Assembly: GCF_003344785.1 (NCBI RefSeq)
Contig: NZ_QPMK01000001.1
Coordinates: 60,479-124,478 of the forward strand
DNA: 64,000 nucleotides
From: Thalassococcus profundi
Lineage (GTDB): Bacteria; Pseudomonadota; Alphaproteobacteria; Rhodobacterales; Rhodobacteraceae
Direction: 5' to 3'
The number at the start of each line of letters is the position of its first letter. The first letter of the stretch is position 1. Made by a program: the position numbers and the translations under genes. Shown here one piece after another: positions 16,466 to 25,562 of the stretch. The notes below the pieces were generated by a model. It was not told the DNA's origin. It saw only the letters and a program-made list of their open reading frames with translations, and made no database searches.

Positions 16466-16924
16466 TCAGCGCCCGCAATATTGCGTCCCTCCATAGAGCA
16501 CCGGCGCGCCGGGCGGGCAGTGGGCCGTGCCATAGGTCCGCTGCGGGGTTGTCTGCGCCTCGAAACGGGCGCGGTAGTCGGTGGCATGCACGGGCGTTGC
16601 CGTGCTCATCGCACCTGCGGGAATGCGGCCGCTTTGCACCACCATCGAGCCATCCGGATACTGCGTTTCGACCGTTACGCGGCGCGTGCGTGCGTTTTTC
16701 TTGTCGCGGATACAGGCATTCAAGGCGTCCGCGCCCGTCCGGGTTCCGCCGTTGCCCGGCACGAGCACCAGTTCGTTGCCAACCACCGCGTAGTTGTAGA
16801 CACCCAAAGGCTGGCCCGCTTCCTGCAGGCATTGCGCTCCGGCGTCCGTCGACGACACGCCGCAGCCCGTCAGTGCCAACAGCGCCGCAACCCCTGTCGC
16901 AGCGGCCATGCAACGCCGCCGCAT
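16466..16924 (-). CDS. lipoprotein encoded directly after sdhA
   Basis: 152 residues with a signal peptide (MAAATGVAALLALTGC) and lipobox LTGC. The mature protein has four Cys residues, possibly forming disulfides, and no recognised domain. Its ATG overlaps the sdhA stop codon by one base (TGATG), so translation is coupled to sdhA. Function unknown. Confidence 0.75.
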   Translation of the reverse strand: MRRRCMAAATGVAALLALTGCGVSSTDAGAQCLQEAGQPLGVYNYAVVGNELVLVPGNGGTRTGADALNACIRDKKNARTRRVTVETQYPDGSMVVQSGRIPAGAMSTATPVHATDYRARFEAQTTPQRTYGTAHCPPGAPVLYGGTQYCGR

Positions 16925-18729
16925 CAGAAGGTCCGCTCTTTCGGCGCGATCTTCTTGAGCGCGATACCGCCCGCCTTTTCGTCGGTCAGCGGGTCGGTGA
17001 TGATCGGGCGGTAGGACAGGTCGACCTTGGCCCCGTCGACCCGGCTGATCGTGTGCACGCGCCAGTTCTCGTCGTCGCGGGTGCCGTAATCCTCGTGCGC
17101 ATGGGCGCCGCGGCTTTCCTTGCGCGCCTCTGCGCCAAAGATCGTGGCCAGCGCGTTTGGCATGAGGTTCGTCAGCTCCAGCGTCTCCATCAGGTCGGAA
17201 TTCCAGACCAGCGACCGGTCCGTGACCTTGATGTCGTCGAGCTTGCCGGCGATGGCGGTCATCTCCTTCACGCCGTTCTCGAGCGTTTTGCTTTCACGGA
17301 AGACGGCGGCGTCGCGCTGCATGGTCTTCTGCATCTCGAGCCGCAACTCGGCCGTGGGCGTGCCGCCGTCGGCATGGCGCAGGGCGTCGAAACGGGCGAA
17401 GGCCTTGTCGACCTGGCCCGTGTTGGTACCGGGCACCGCCGCGTCGCGGTCCACGACCTTGCCCGCACGGATCGCGGCCGCGCGACCGAAGACCACGAGG
17501 TCGATCAGCGAATTCGACCCAAGGCGGTTGGCGCCATGGACGCTCGCGCAGCCCGCCTCGCCCACGGCCATGAGGCCCGGCACGATCGCGTTGGGATCGT
17601 CCTTGGTCGGGTTCAGCACCTCGCCCCAGTAGTTCGTTGGAATGCCGCCCATATTGTAATGAACGGTCGGGATGACCGGGATCGGTTCCTTGGTCACGTC
17701 CACCCCGGCAAAGATCCGCGCGGATTCCGAGATGCCGGGCAGGCGCAGGTGCAGCGCCTCTTTCGGCAGGTGGCTCAGGTTCAGGTGGATATGGTCGCTG
17801 TCGGCGCCGACGCCGCGGCCCTCGCGGATCTCCATCGTCATGCAGCGGCTGACGTAGTCGCGCGGCGCGAGGTCCTTGTAGTTGGGCGCATAGCGCTCCA
17901 TGAACCGCTCGCCTTCGGAATTGGTGAGATAGCCGCCTTCGCCGCGCGCCCCTTCGGTGATGAGACAGCCGGCGCCGTAGATGCCGGTGGGGTGGAACTG
18001 CACGAATTCCATGTCCTGCAGCGGCAGACCCGCGCGCGCCACCATGCCGCCGCCGTCGCCGGTGCAGGTGTGGGCGCTCGTCGCGCTGAAATAGGCCCGG
18101 CCATAGCCGCCGGTGGCCAGTACGACCATCTTGGCGTTGAAGACGTGCATGGTGCCATCATCGAGTTTCCAGCAGACCACGCCGGTACAGGCGCCGTCTT
18201 CGGACATGATCAGATCGATCGCGAAATACTCGATGTAGAATTCGGCGTTGTTCTTGACCGACTGGCCGTAGAGCGTGTGCAGGATCGCGTGGCCGGTGCG
18301 GTCGGCGGCGGCACAGGTGCGCTGCACCGGGGGGCCTTCGCCGAATTCGGTGGTGTGGCCGCCAAAGGGCCGCTGGTAGATCTTGCCCTCTTCGGTGCGC
18401 GAGAACGGCACGCCGTAGTGTTCCAGCTCGTAGACCGCTTTTGGCGCTTCACGGGCGAGGTATTCCATCGCGTCGGTGTCGCCCAGCCAGTCCGAGCCCT
18501 TCACCGTGTCGTACATGTGCCACTGCCAATGGTCCGGGCCCATGTTGCTGAGGGATGCGGCAATGCCGCCCTGTGCGGCGACGGTGTGCGAGCGGGTGGG
18601 AAAAACCTTGGTCACGCAGGCGGTGCGCAGGCCCTGTTCGGCCATGCCGAGCGTAGCGCGCAGGCCCGCGCCGCCGGCGCCGACCACCACCACGTCATAG
18701 TCGTGGGTCTCGTATTCGTAGGCTGCCAT
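16924..18729 (-). CDS. sdhA: succinate dehydrogenase flavoprotein subunit
   Basis: Catalytic subunit of complex II, oxidising succinate to fumarate at the inner membrane. 601 residues with an FAD dinucleotide fold [12 protein letters not shown] near residue 14, the covalent-FAD His in [12 protein letters not shown], and active-site segments [21 protein letters not shown] and [21 protein letters not shown]. Order sdhC-sdhD-sdhA on the - strand with short gaps. Confidence 0.97.
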   Translation of the reverse strand: MAAYEYETHDYDVVVVGAGGAGLRATLGMAEQGLRTACVTKVFPTRSHTVAAQGGIAASLSNMGPDHWQWHMYDTVKGSDWLGDTDAMEYLAREAPKAVYELEHYGVPFSRTEEGKIYQRPFGGHTTEFGEGPPVQRTCAAADRTGHAILHTLYGQSVKNNAEFYIEYFAIDLIMSEDGACTGVVCWKLDDGTMHVFNAKMVVLATGGYGRAYFSATSAHTCTGDGGGMVARAGLPLQDMEFVQFHPTGIYGAGCLITEGARGEGGYLTNSEGERFMERYAPNYKDLAPRDYVSRCMTMEIREGRGVGADSDHIHLNLSHLPKEALHLRLPGISESARIFAGVDVTKEPIPVIPTVHYNMGGIPTNYWGEVLNPTKDDPNAIVPGLMAVGEAGCASVHGANRLGSNSLIDLVVFGRAAAIRAGKVVDRDAAVPGTNTGQVDKAFARFDALRHADGGTPTAELRLEMQKTMQRDAAVFRESKTLENGVKEMTAIAGKLDDIKVTDRSLVWNSDLMETLELTNLMPNALATIFGAEARKESRGAHAHEDYGTRDDENWRVHTISRVDGAKVDLSYRPIITDPLTDEKAGGIALKKIAPKERTF

Positions 18730-18750
18730 GGATTGGTTGCTCCGGATAGA

Positions 18751-19122
18751 TTAGAGGGCCAGGCGGGCGATGGCGAAGATGCCGGTCGCCGCGGCGCCGT
18801 AACTGAGGCAGGTCATGCCGATGATGAGGACCTTTTCCATCGGTCCGTGGACGTAATCCTCGATCAGGGTCTGGAAGCCGCTGTTGAAGTGCTTGAAGCC
18901 GACGAGGATGGTCAGCGCCGCCACGATCGCCGGGAAGGGGCGGGAATAATAGGCGGTGACCTCTTCATAGCTGCTGCCGAGGATTGATCCGAAAGTGAAG
19001 ATGAAGAGCGGCACGAGGATGACGAGCGCCACGGAGGACACGGTCATCGACCAATGGTGCATGGTGCCGGACTTGGCCGAGCCCCAGCCGTTGGCGCGCT
19101 TGCGATCTGTCATGTAAGCCAT
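18751..19122 (-). CDS. sdhD: succinate dehydrogenase membrane anchor subunit
   Basis: 123 residues with three membrane helices (about residues 29-50, 65-78 and 96-120). It contributes with SdhC to quinone and heme b binding. The start at 19122 has AAGGAG 7 nt upstream. The gene lies between sdhC and sdhA with gaps of 11 and 21 bp. Assigned mainly by position plus topology, including the HHW motif near residue 22 and the GFKHFNSGFQTLIEDY segment of this family. Confidence 0.92.
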   Translation of the reverse strand: MAYMTDRKRANGWGSAKSGTMHHWSMTVSSVALVILVPLFIFTFGSILGSSYEEVTAYYSRPFPAIVAALTILVGFKHFNSGFQTLIEDYVHGPMEKVLIIGMTCLSYGAAATGIFAIARLAL

Positions 19123-19133
19123 GGTGCGCTCCT

Positions 19134-19517
19134 TCAGATGATGATGACGGTGAGGATGGTCAGCACGACCGATCCACCGATGCAGGCATAACCCAGCTTG
19201 TAGGCGGTATCGAGGTCGAGCCCGATCGCCTGATCCCAGATCAGATGCCGGATGCCCGCCAGCGTGTGATACCAGAGCGCCCAGAGCGACAGGAACAGCA
19301 CCAGATCGCCGAACCAGCTGGTCAGGACCGCGTCGGCGGTGGCGAAGTAATCGGCGTTGGTCGCGGCGGCAAGCAGCCACCAGACGATCATCAGCATCCC
19401 CACGATCAGGGCGTTTCCGGTGATCCGCGTCAGGATCGACGTCATCGACGTCAGCTGCGGGCGGTAGATGGTGAGGTGGGGCGAGAGCGGGCGGTTGCCT
19501 CGGTTCACGTCGGCCAT
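19134..19517 (-). CDS. sdhC: succinate dehydrogenase cytochrome b556 subunit
   Basis: 127 residues with three membrane helices. The N-terminal family signature RPLSPHLTIYRPQLTSMTSI and the heme-ligand region HTLAGIRHLIWD are present. First gene of the sdh operon; AAGGAC precedes the ATG at 19517. A pair of TGTGATCAC repeats lies about 117-146 bp upstream. Confidence 0.95.
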   Translation of the reverse strand: MADVNRGNRPLSPHLTIYRPQLTSMTSILTRITGNALIVGMLMIVWWLLAAATNADYFATADAVLTSWFGDLVLFLSLWALWYHTLAGIRHLIWDQAIGLDLDTAYKLGYACIGGSVVLTILTVIII

Positions 19518-19633
19518 GATGATGTCCTTTTGCTTCCCTTGGGTTGTTTGTAACCCTTTTTCGCCGCGTGTCACGGTATGGGAGGAAGCGAAGGCGCGGT
19601 TTTTTGGCGCAAATGCTGCAATTGCGAGAACTT

Positions 19634-19663
19634 TGTGATCACGCAAGAAATGCTGTGATCACA
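19634..19663. promoter_or_regulatory. tandem TGTGATCAC operator candidates upstream of sdhC
   Basis: TGTGATCAC occurs at 19634-19642 and again as the full palindrome TGTGATCACA at 19654-19663. The spacing is 20 bp, about two helical turns, which suits cooperative binding of two regulator dimers. The regulator is unknown. It is not a CRP site because the half-sites touch. Confidence 0.4.
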
Positions 19664-19734
19664 TGTTTGGCGCTAACGTGGTTCGCGACCGGCGGCAACC
19701 CGGCGTGACGATTCTGCGCGGGTGCCGCCGCGAT

Positions 19735-20967
19735 TCAAGCGGATGCGCGCAGCATGCCGGTGTTGGCCTGGATTACGGCGTTCAGTTCCACGATCCGCGA
19801 CAGGCGGCTTTCGATCTCGTCCTGACAGGCGTCGAGCTGGTCGACGATACCGGCGAGGGAATCTCCCGAGCCGCCCAGCGTGGCGCTTTCGATCTTGCAC
19901 ATCATCCGCGTGGAGCTGAGCCCCGTGACATAGCGCTTCATGTCCAGCACGCTGCGCGACAGGCGTGCCGCTTCGACCTCGACGACCGACAGCGCCTCGG
20001 TGGCGCGGGCCTTGAACAGGGTCGACTGCGCCTCGAATGCCGCGATGTCCTGTTCGACCCGGTCGCCGGACTCCCGGCCCAGCTGCGCCACCATCTCGAC
20101 CTGGACATCGGCGACGCATGTCAGGAAGTGGCCGCGGACGATCGCGTCGCGGATCCGGGCGAAGGCGCAGTCGGAACCGTCCATGAAGGTGCGCACCCAA
20201 GTGGCCATTTCATCCAGCATGGAGCCGTAATTGACCGAAATCGCGCTGATCGGCCCGCCGGCGTTTTCGAGCCGCGACGCGAGGATGCGCATGTTCATCG
20301 GGACGGTGCGGATCGCCTTGAACGCCTCGGTCATCTCGGCTGTTTCGCGGGCGACGTCGAAGATCGCCGTGGACATGGCCGCGAACCGTTTGTGCGCCAG
20401 GTCGAGCGTTCGGTCCAATTTCCTGGCCCTGTACTGCGCCTCTGCGGCAAGGGCGACGCCTTGGAATATGTCGTAGGAGGCATAGCCCTTTTCGGCCAGC
20501 AACGCCTGCAGGAGATCGGCGCTTTGTTCCGGGGTCAGGCCGGCGGCCTCTTTTTCGACCAGGTCCGCGTAGAGCGCCTGCACCTCTTCGAAAATCGGGC
20601 TGGACGGCTTGATTCGGGCCGAGGCGTAGCCGCCGTCGACCGGCGTGGCCACGGCAAAGACCCAGTAGTGCCGCCCGTCCTGCGCGCGGTTCTTGACATA
20701 GGCGCCGATGGTTTCGCCGGCCTTGAGCCGCGCCCACATCAGGTGGAACAGACCGCGCGGCGTGTCCGGGTGGCGCACGATCTTGTGCGGCGCGCCCTTC
20801 ATCTGGTCCCATTCATAGCCCGAAACCCGGCAGAAGACGCTGTTGCCGGCCTCGATCACCCCGCGCGCATCGGTGCGGCTGAAGAACATTTCGGAGAAAT
20901 CGAACGGCACCTCGCCGGGCTGCACGCGGCGTGCCTGCGCGACAAGTTCGGGGTCCAGCTGGGACAT
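19735..20967 (-). CDS. soluble PAS-domain sensor protein (Aer-like PAS, no MCP signalling tip)
   Basis: 410 residues. An N-terminal PAS domain (about residues 25-115) has the Aer-type core TDARGVIEAGNSVFCRVSGYEW, then GAPHKIVRHPDTPRGLF. The rest is helical, but I see no membrane helices, HAMP, or the conserved hairpin of chemoreceptors, so coupling to CheA/CheW is doubtful. A redox or energy sensor role is inferred from the PAS type. A strong AGGAGG site precedes the ATG at 20967. It lies upstream of the sdh operon on the same strand, separated by the operator region. Confidence 0.7.
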   Translation of the reverse strand: MSQLDPELVAQARRVQPGEVPFDFSEMFFSRTDARGVIEAGNSVFCRVSGYEWDQMKGAPHKIVRHPDTPRGLFHLMWARLKAGETIGAYVKNRAQDGRHYWVFAVATPVDGGYASARIKPSSPIFEEVQALYADLVEKEAAGLTPEQSADLLQALLAEKGYASYDIFQGVALAAEAQYRARKLDRTLDLAHKRFAAMSTAIFDVARETAEMTEAFKAIRTVPMNMRILASRLENAGGPISAISVNYGSMLDEMATWVRTFMDGSDCAFARIRDAIVRGHFLTCVADVQVEMVAQLGRESGDRVEQDIAAFEAQSTLFKARATEALSVVEVEAARLSRSVLDMKRYVTGLSSTRMMCKIESATLGGSGDSLAGIVDQLDACQDEIESRLSRIVELNAVIQANTGMLRASA

Positions 20968-21038
20968 GAAAAAACCTCCTGACGGTCGGGATCATCCCTA
21001 GGCCAGAAGGTCTTTCCATTTCGTAAAGCGGTGCCGGA

Positions 21039-22226
21039 TCAGCCCGGGCTCATGCCGCGAATCCTCTCGGACCGGCGGCGCAGCAATTCGACCGTGGTCA
21101 GCAGGCAGATCGAGATGCCCACCAGGATCGTCGCCGCGGCGAGGATCGTCGGGCTGATCTGTTCACGCAGACCGGTGAACATCTGCCACGGCAGCGTCTG
21201 CAGTTCCGCCGAGCCGATGAAGATGACCACCACGACCTCGTCGAAGGAGGTGATGAAGGCAAACAGCCCGCCCGAGATCACACCGGGCAGGATCAGCGGC
21301 ATCTGCACCCGAAAGAAGGTGGTGACCGGATTGGCGCCCATGTTGGCGGCGGCCCGGACCAGCGACCGGTCGAAGCCCACCAGCGTCGCCGTAACGGTGA
21401 TGATGACAAAGGGAATGCCCAGCACCGCATGGGCCAGCACGACGCCCCAGTAGGTGCCGACGATGCCGATCTTGGAGTAGAAGAAATACATCCCCGTCGC
21501 CGAGATGATCAGCGGCACGATCATCGGAGAGATCAGCACCGCCATGATCGCGCGTTTGCCCGGCACGTGGCTCTGGCTCAGGCCGATCGCCGCCAGCGTG
21601 CCGAGGCTGACCGACAGCAGCGTCGCGACCGGCGCGATCCGCAGGCTGTTCCAGACCGCGTTGGTCCATTCGCTGTTGGTCAGGAAGTCGCGGTAATGCT
21701 TGAGGCTGTAGCCGTCGGGGTCGAACCGCAGCATTTCCGGGGTGAAGGTGAAAAAGTTCTCGGCGTTGAACGACAGCGGCATCACCACCAGGATCGGCGT
21801 GATCAGGAAGACGAAGATCGCGCCGCAGATCACCCGGAAGGCATAATGCCAAAGCACCTGGCCCGGCGTGAGGTAGGGCACCAGGTGCGACCGGTAGCGG
21901 CCTTGGCCGATCCAGTAGATGAACCAGCCGAAGAACCAGCCGAACAGTCCGCCGACGATCAGCCCCGGCAACGCGCCGAACAACAGGCCGGTCACGGCGA
22001 AGATCGCGATCATCGCCCAGCGGAACAGCTTTTCCTTGTCGGACGGCACGCTGGTCATGGCGATGAAGGCCAGCGCCGCGATCAGCACCGCGCCGCCGAC
22101 GATGCCGGCGATGGTCGACCCGTTGGCCGCGCCGACGAAGATGCCGGCGAAGGCGCCCGCAGCACCCACCACGGGCAGGGTGAAGGACATCGGGCGTTGC
22201 TCGACTTTGGTCAGAATGGCACTCAT
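21039..22226 (-). CDS. ABC transporter permease, PotC/YdcV-like, with extra N-terminal membrane domain
   Basis: Inner-membrane permease of a spermidine/putrescine-type ABC importer. 395 residues, over 100 more than usual PotC proteins. The C-terminal part (from about residue 125) has the normal fold and the EAA loop (VRAAANMGANPVTTFFRVQMPL). The first 115 or so residues form an extra hydrophobic domain with several predicted membrane helices (GAAGAFAGIFVGAANG, GLIVGGLFGWFFGWF). Four bases separate it from the partner permease gene, so the two are cotranscribed. Confidence 0.82.
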   Translation of the reverse strand: MSAILTKVEQRPMSFTLPVVGAAGAFAGIFVGAANGSTIAGIVGGAVLIAALAFIAMTSVPSDKEKLFRWAMIAIFAVTGLLFGALPGLIVGGLFGWFFGWFIYWIGQGRYRSHLVPYLTPGQVLWHYAFRVICGAIFVFLITPILVVMPLSFNAENFFTFTPEMLRFDPDGYSLKHYRDFLTNSEWTNAVWNSLRIAPVATLLSVSLGTLAAIGLSQSHVPGKRAIMAVLISPMIVPLIISATGMYFFYSKIGIVGTYWGVVLAHAVLGIPFVIITVTATLVGFDRSLVRAAANMGANPVTTFFRVQMPLILPGVISGGLFAFITSFDEVVVVIFIGSAELQTLPWQMFTGLREQISPTILAAATILVGISICLLTTVELLRRRSERIRGMSPG

Positions 22227-22230
22227 GTCG

Positions 22231-23907
22231 TCACCCCAGCTTCACGTTGTCGATGCCGACGATCTTGTCGTAGCACCAGTAGAGGGCCATAACGACCGCC
22301 AGAAGGATCGTCCCGAGCGCCGCCGCGAGACCCCAGTTGAGGCTCGACGAGATGTGGTAGGCGATCCGGTTCGAAATGAACGTGCCGGTGGTGCCGCCGA
22401 CGATCTCGGGCGTGATGTAGTAGCCGATGGCGAGGATGAAGACGAGGATCGACCCGGCGCCGATGCCCGGCACCGATTGCGGGAAGTAGACCCGCCAGAA
22501 GGCCGTCCAGTTGGTCGCGCCAAGGCTCTTGGCGGCGCGCAGGTAGCTGGGCGGGATCGTCTGCATCACCGAATAGAGCGGCAGGATCATGAAGGGCAGC
22601 AGGATGTGCGTCATCGCCACGATGGTGCCGAACTGGTTGTTGATCATCACCAGCCGCGCATCGTCTGCAACGAGTCCCAGCCAGACCAGCACGTCGTTGA
22701 TCACCCCCTGTTGCTGCAGCATCACCTTCCAGGCCGAAGTCCGCACCAGAAGCGACGTCCAGAACGGCAGCAGCACCAGGATCAGCAGCAGGTTCGCGCT
22801 GCGGCTGGGCAGGTTGGCAAGCAGCCACGCCACCGGATAGCCCAGCAGGATGCAGCTGAAGGTGATCATCAGGCTCATGAACATCGTGCGCTGGAAGAGG
22901 ATGCCGTAAATGCGTTCGTTCTCGTCCCGCAGGGCCGGACCGTCGGGCGTCTTTTCCATGTCCACGGCCGCGAGGAAATAGCCGTTGGTATAGTTGGGGC
23001 TGTAGGTCTTGATCGTCGCCCAGATGTCGTGGTTGCCCCAGTCGTCCTCGATCTCGAGAAAGCCGTCCTTGAAACCGATGGTCTCGAAGTCGCCGACCGC
23101 GGCCTTGGCTTCATTGAGCAGGTCAGCCTGGGCACCGTCATAGCCCGAGACGTCCTGGCTCACGAGGTCTTGGTAGAGTGCCACGTGCACCATTTCCCAG
23201 GGCTCTTCTTCGATCGGGCTGTCCTCGTCCTCGGTCTCGGTGAACTCTGCAAAGATGCCGTACATCTCGGCCGTGCGCGGCAGCAGGTCCTCGATGCCGT
23301 CCTTCATTTCGAAGCCGGGGATGCTTTCATCATTGCCAGCGCGGGCCTTCGCCTCGGCCACCCAATTCGGTTCCCCCATCAGTTCGGCCCAGGTGACGGC
23401 CTCGTCCCAGGCCGGGTTCAGGTCGTCGAACTGGTCGAAATAGACTTCGCCGATGTCGTCGACGCCGCGCCCGGTTTGGCGGAAGAGCGACGACAGGCCG
23501 GTCTGCTCGTAGTTGAGGCGCGACCCGAGCCGGGTGTGCAGCTTGCGCTCCTCGGCGATCACCATGTCGTAATACAGGCCCTCGTAGACCGCCTCGCCCG
23601 GCAACTCGCCGCTGTCGGCGTTCCAGTCATCGAGCGCCGCGGTTGTGCGCGGCAGCGTGTCCGAGACGATCTGGTTCTCGACCGAGCGGAACAGCATGTC
23701 GGCGATCGGCGCCACGAAGGTCACCAGGACGAAAATCAAAAGCGGCGCGATCAGCATCAGCGCCCGCAGTTTCTGGCGGCGCAGCGCGCGGCTCAGAGAT
23801 TTTTTCAGCGGCGTGCCGTCGGCGGCCAGCATCGGCCCCGGTTTTTCGGCGGCCTTGGCGGCGGCATCTTGCGGATTGGGTCCGGCCCCGGCTGTTGCGT
23901 CGGTCAT
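22231..23907 (-). CDS. ABC transporter permease, PotB-like, with a large periplasmic insertion
   Basis: 558 residues against about 280-300 for usual PotB. After the first membrane helix (about residues 50-70) comes an acidic, soluble segment of some 250 residues (about 75-330), presumably periplasmic. The remaining five helices carry the EAA loop (YLRAAKSLGATNWTAFWRVYFPQ). The ATG follows directly on the TAG of the DUF1330 gene, indicating coupling. The insertion could contact the binding protein or the substrate; that is inference. Confidence 0.82.
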   Translation of the reverse strand: MTDATAGAGPNPQDAAAKAAEKPGPMLAADGTPLKKSLSRALRRQKLRALMLIAPLLIFVLVTFVAPIADMLFRSVENQIVSDTLPRTTAALDDWNADSGELPGEAVYEGLYYDMVIAEERKLHTRLGSRLNYEQTGLSSLFRQTGRGVDDIGEVYFDQFDDLNPAWDEAVTWAELMGEPNWVAEAKARAGNDESIPGFEMKDGIEDLLPRTAEMYGIFAEFTETEDEDSPIEEEPWEMVHVALYQDLVSQDVSGYDGAQADLLNEAKAAVGDFETIGFKDGFLEIEDDWGNHDIWATIKTYSPNYTNGYFLAAVDMEKTPDGPALRDENERIYGILFQRTMFMSLMITFSCILLGYPVAWLLANLPSRSANLLLILVLLPFWTSLLVRTSAWKVMLQQQGVINDVLVWLGLVADDARLVMINNQFGTIVAMTHILLPFMILPLYSVMQTIPPSYLRAAKSLGATNWTAFWRVYFPQSVPGIGAGSILVFILAIGYYITPEIVGGTTGTFISNRIAYHISSSLNWGLAAALGTILLAVVMALYWCYDKIVGIDNVKLG

Positions 23908-24195
23908 CTACACCCCCTCGACAAGAATGATTGTGCTGGTTGCGGTCCGGCGGCGGATCTCGGCGACCTCCTGGTAGGCCGGGTCGTTGTAGGCCCGCTT
24001 CGCGGTTTCGAAATCCGGGAATTCGATCACGACATGACGGTTTTCCGTCACGCCTTCGGGGGTTTCGGAGGCGCCGCCACGAACGATGAACCGGCCGCCG
24101 AAGCCTTCAAGGATCGGCGTGTCGCGCTCGACATATTCCTTGTACGCGTCGGGATCGTTCACCGTGATGTGGCCGATGATATAGCCTTTGGGCAT
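23908..24195 (-). CDS. DUF1330 family protein
   Basis: 95-residue ferredoxin-like alpha/beta protein of the DUF1330 (dimeric alpha-beta barrel-like) family, with KGYIIGHITVNDPDAYKEY at the N-terminus and VVIEFPDFETAKRAYNDPAYQ in the middle, both typical. The enzymatic role of the family is not established. It is embedded in the transport operon between the binding-protein and permease genes, suggesting a link to the imported substrate. Confidence 0.82.
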   Translation of the reverse strand: MPKGYIIGHITVNDPDAYKEYVERDTPILEGFGGRFIVRGGASETPEGVTENRHVVIEFPDFETAKRAYNDPAYQEVAEIRRRTATSTIILVEGV

Positions 24196-24239
24196 CGCCC
24201 GTCCCCTGTCTGTCGGTCTTTCGCTTTTCTTCTTGGTGT

Positions 24240-24299
24240 CCGGTGGCCCCGCGCGGAGGCCACCGGAAAGCCTGGCAGAGGGTGGGTTTTCAACCCACC
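24240..24299 (-). terminator. two tandem hairpins after the binding-protein gene
   Basis: Two inverted repeats follow the binding-protein stop codon: an 8 bp stem with a 3-base loop (24281-24288 with 24292-24299) and a 9 bp stem (24240-24248 with 24258-24266). They lie inside the operon, so they probably stabilise the upstream mRNA or attenuate downstream expression rather than end the operon. Confidence 0.55.
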
Positions 24300-24312
24300 G
24301 CCACAGGTCCGC

Positions 24313-25437
24313 TTATTGCGCGAGCCAGGACTGGAACTTCGCGTCGATGTCGTCGCGGTAGTCGGCCCAGAACTCGTAGTTGTAGACGAAGATGTTCTCC
24401 GAGTTCTCGGGCGCCGTCGGCATGTGCGGCCCCATCGCGATGCCCAGCTCGGCATGTTCGCCCACGAGCGGCGCGGAGCTCTTGCGCGCCGGACCGTACG
24501 AGATATAGGCGGCCTGGTCGGCAAGACGCTGAGTGTCGGTGGCGAAGCGCACGAAATCGAGCACGCGGTTCAGGCGGTCTTCCGGCAGGTCGGCGGGGAT
24601 GATCCAGCCGTCCAGGTCGAACACCTGCGCGTCCCACAGCATCGCGAAATCCTGGTCCTGCTCTTCGATGGCCGAGAACCAGCGGCCGTTGTAGGACGAC
24701 CCCATCACCACCTCGCCATCGGCGAGAAGCTGCGGCGGCTCGGCGGCGGCGGACCACCAGACGGTCTGGTCCTTGATGGTGTCGAGCTTGTCGAGCGCCT
24801 GCTGTTGACCCTCTTCGGTGGCCAGCACGTCATAGATCTCGTCCTTGGCCACGCCGTCGCAGAGCAGCGCCCATTCCATGTTGTTGATCGGACGGCGCTC
24901 GAGCGTGCGCTTGCCCGGATAGGTCTCGAGGTCGAACATCGCGCAGATGCTGCTCGGCGCTTCGGCGCCCTCGGGCAGCAGGTCGGGGCGGTAGGCCGCG
25001 GTGGTCGAATAGACGATCTGCGGGATGAAGCAGTCCGACACGATCAGATCGCCGAAATCGTCCGAGGCGTCGGTGCCGTCGGGCGCCGCCTCGAGGATCT
25101 CGTCGTGGTCGATTTCCATCGCCAGGCCCTCGTCGCAGAGCCGGATCGCGTCCGACGCGACCACGTCGACCAGGTCCCAGGTCACGTTGCCGGCCTCGTT
25201 CATGGCGCGCAGCTTGGCCACCGCCTCGTTCGAGGATTCGTCCCAGGTCGCCGAGACATCGGGGTTCATCTCGAGATAGGGCTCGACATAAGCCTTCTGC
25301 TGGCTGTTCTGGTAGGCGCCGCCCCAGCTGACCAGGGTCATGCTGTTGGCCATGTTCCCATGCGCCTCGGCGAACACCATGCCGCCTGCGGCCACGGTCA
25401 GCGCCGTCGTTGCCATCAGTGTCTTGCTGAATTTCAT
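24313..25437 (-). CDS. ABC transporter substrate-binding protein, PotD-like
   Basis: Periplasmic binding protein of 374 residues. The Sec signal peptide runs MKFSKTLMATTALTVAAGGMVFA with cleavage after AEA/HG or nearby. The mature start SMTLVSWGGAYQNSQQKAYVEPY is typical of the polyamine/opine PotD-like family. A start at 25440 (one codon earlier) is possible; 25437 has better spacing from GGGAG. The substrate is not certain; the neighbouring deacylase suggests an N-acylated amine or amino acid. Confidence 0.85.
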   Translation of the reverse strand: MKFSKTLMATTALTVAAGGMVFAEAHGNMANSMTLVSWGGAYQNSQQKAYVEPYLEMNPDVSATWDESSNEAVAKLRAMNEAGNVTWDLVDVVASDAIRLCDEGLAMEIDHDEILEAAPDGTDASDDFGDLIVSDCFIPQIVYSTTAAYRPDLLPEGAEAPSSICAMFDLETYPGKRTLERRPINNMEWALLCDGVAKDEIYDVLATEEGQQQALDKLDTIKDQTVWWSAAAEPPQLLADGEVVMGSSYNGRWFSAIEEQDQDFAMLWDAQVFDLDGWIIPADLPEDRLNRVLDFVRFATDTQRLADQAAYISYGPARKSSAPLVGEHAELGIAMGPHMPTAPENSENIFVYNYEFWADYRDDIDAKFQSWLAQ

Positions 25438-25562
25438 CATAGTCTCCCTAAGCTGCCCGTTTACGAAAGGGGTCCGGGTGACGGGCACTCATTGGCCGGA
25501 CCCTCGTGTTCACCGTCCGGGCAGGACCCTCTCGGCCCCGCCCGTTCGATCATCGGTGAATG

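Noticed and set aside
19634-19663. CRP-type binding site upstream of sdhC
   Set aside because: TGTGA and TCACA half-sites touch instead of being 6 bp apart, so the CRP consensus is not met.
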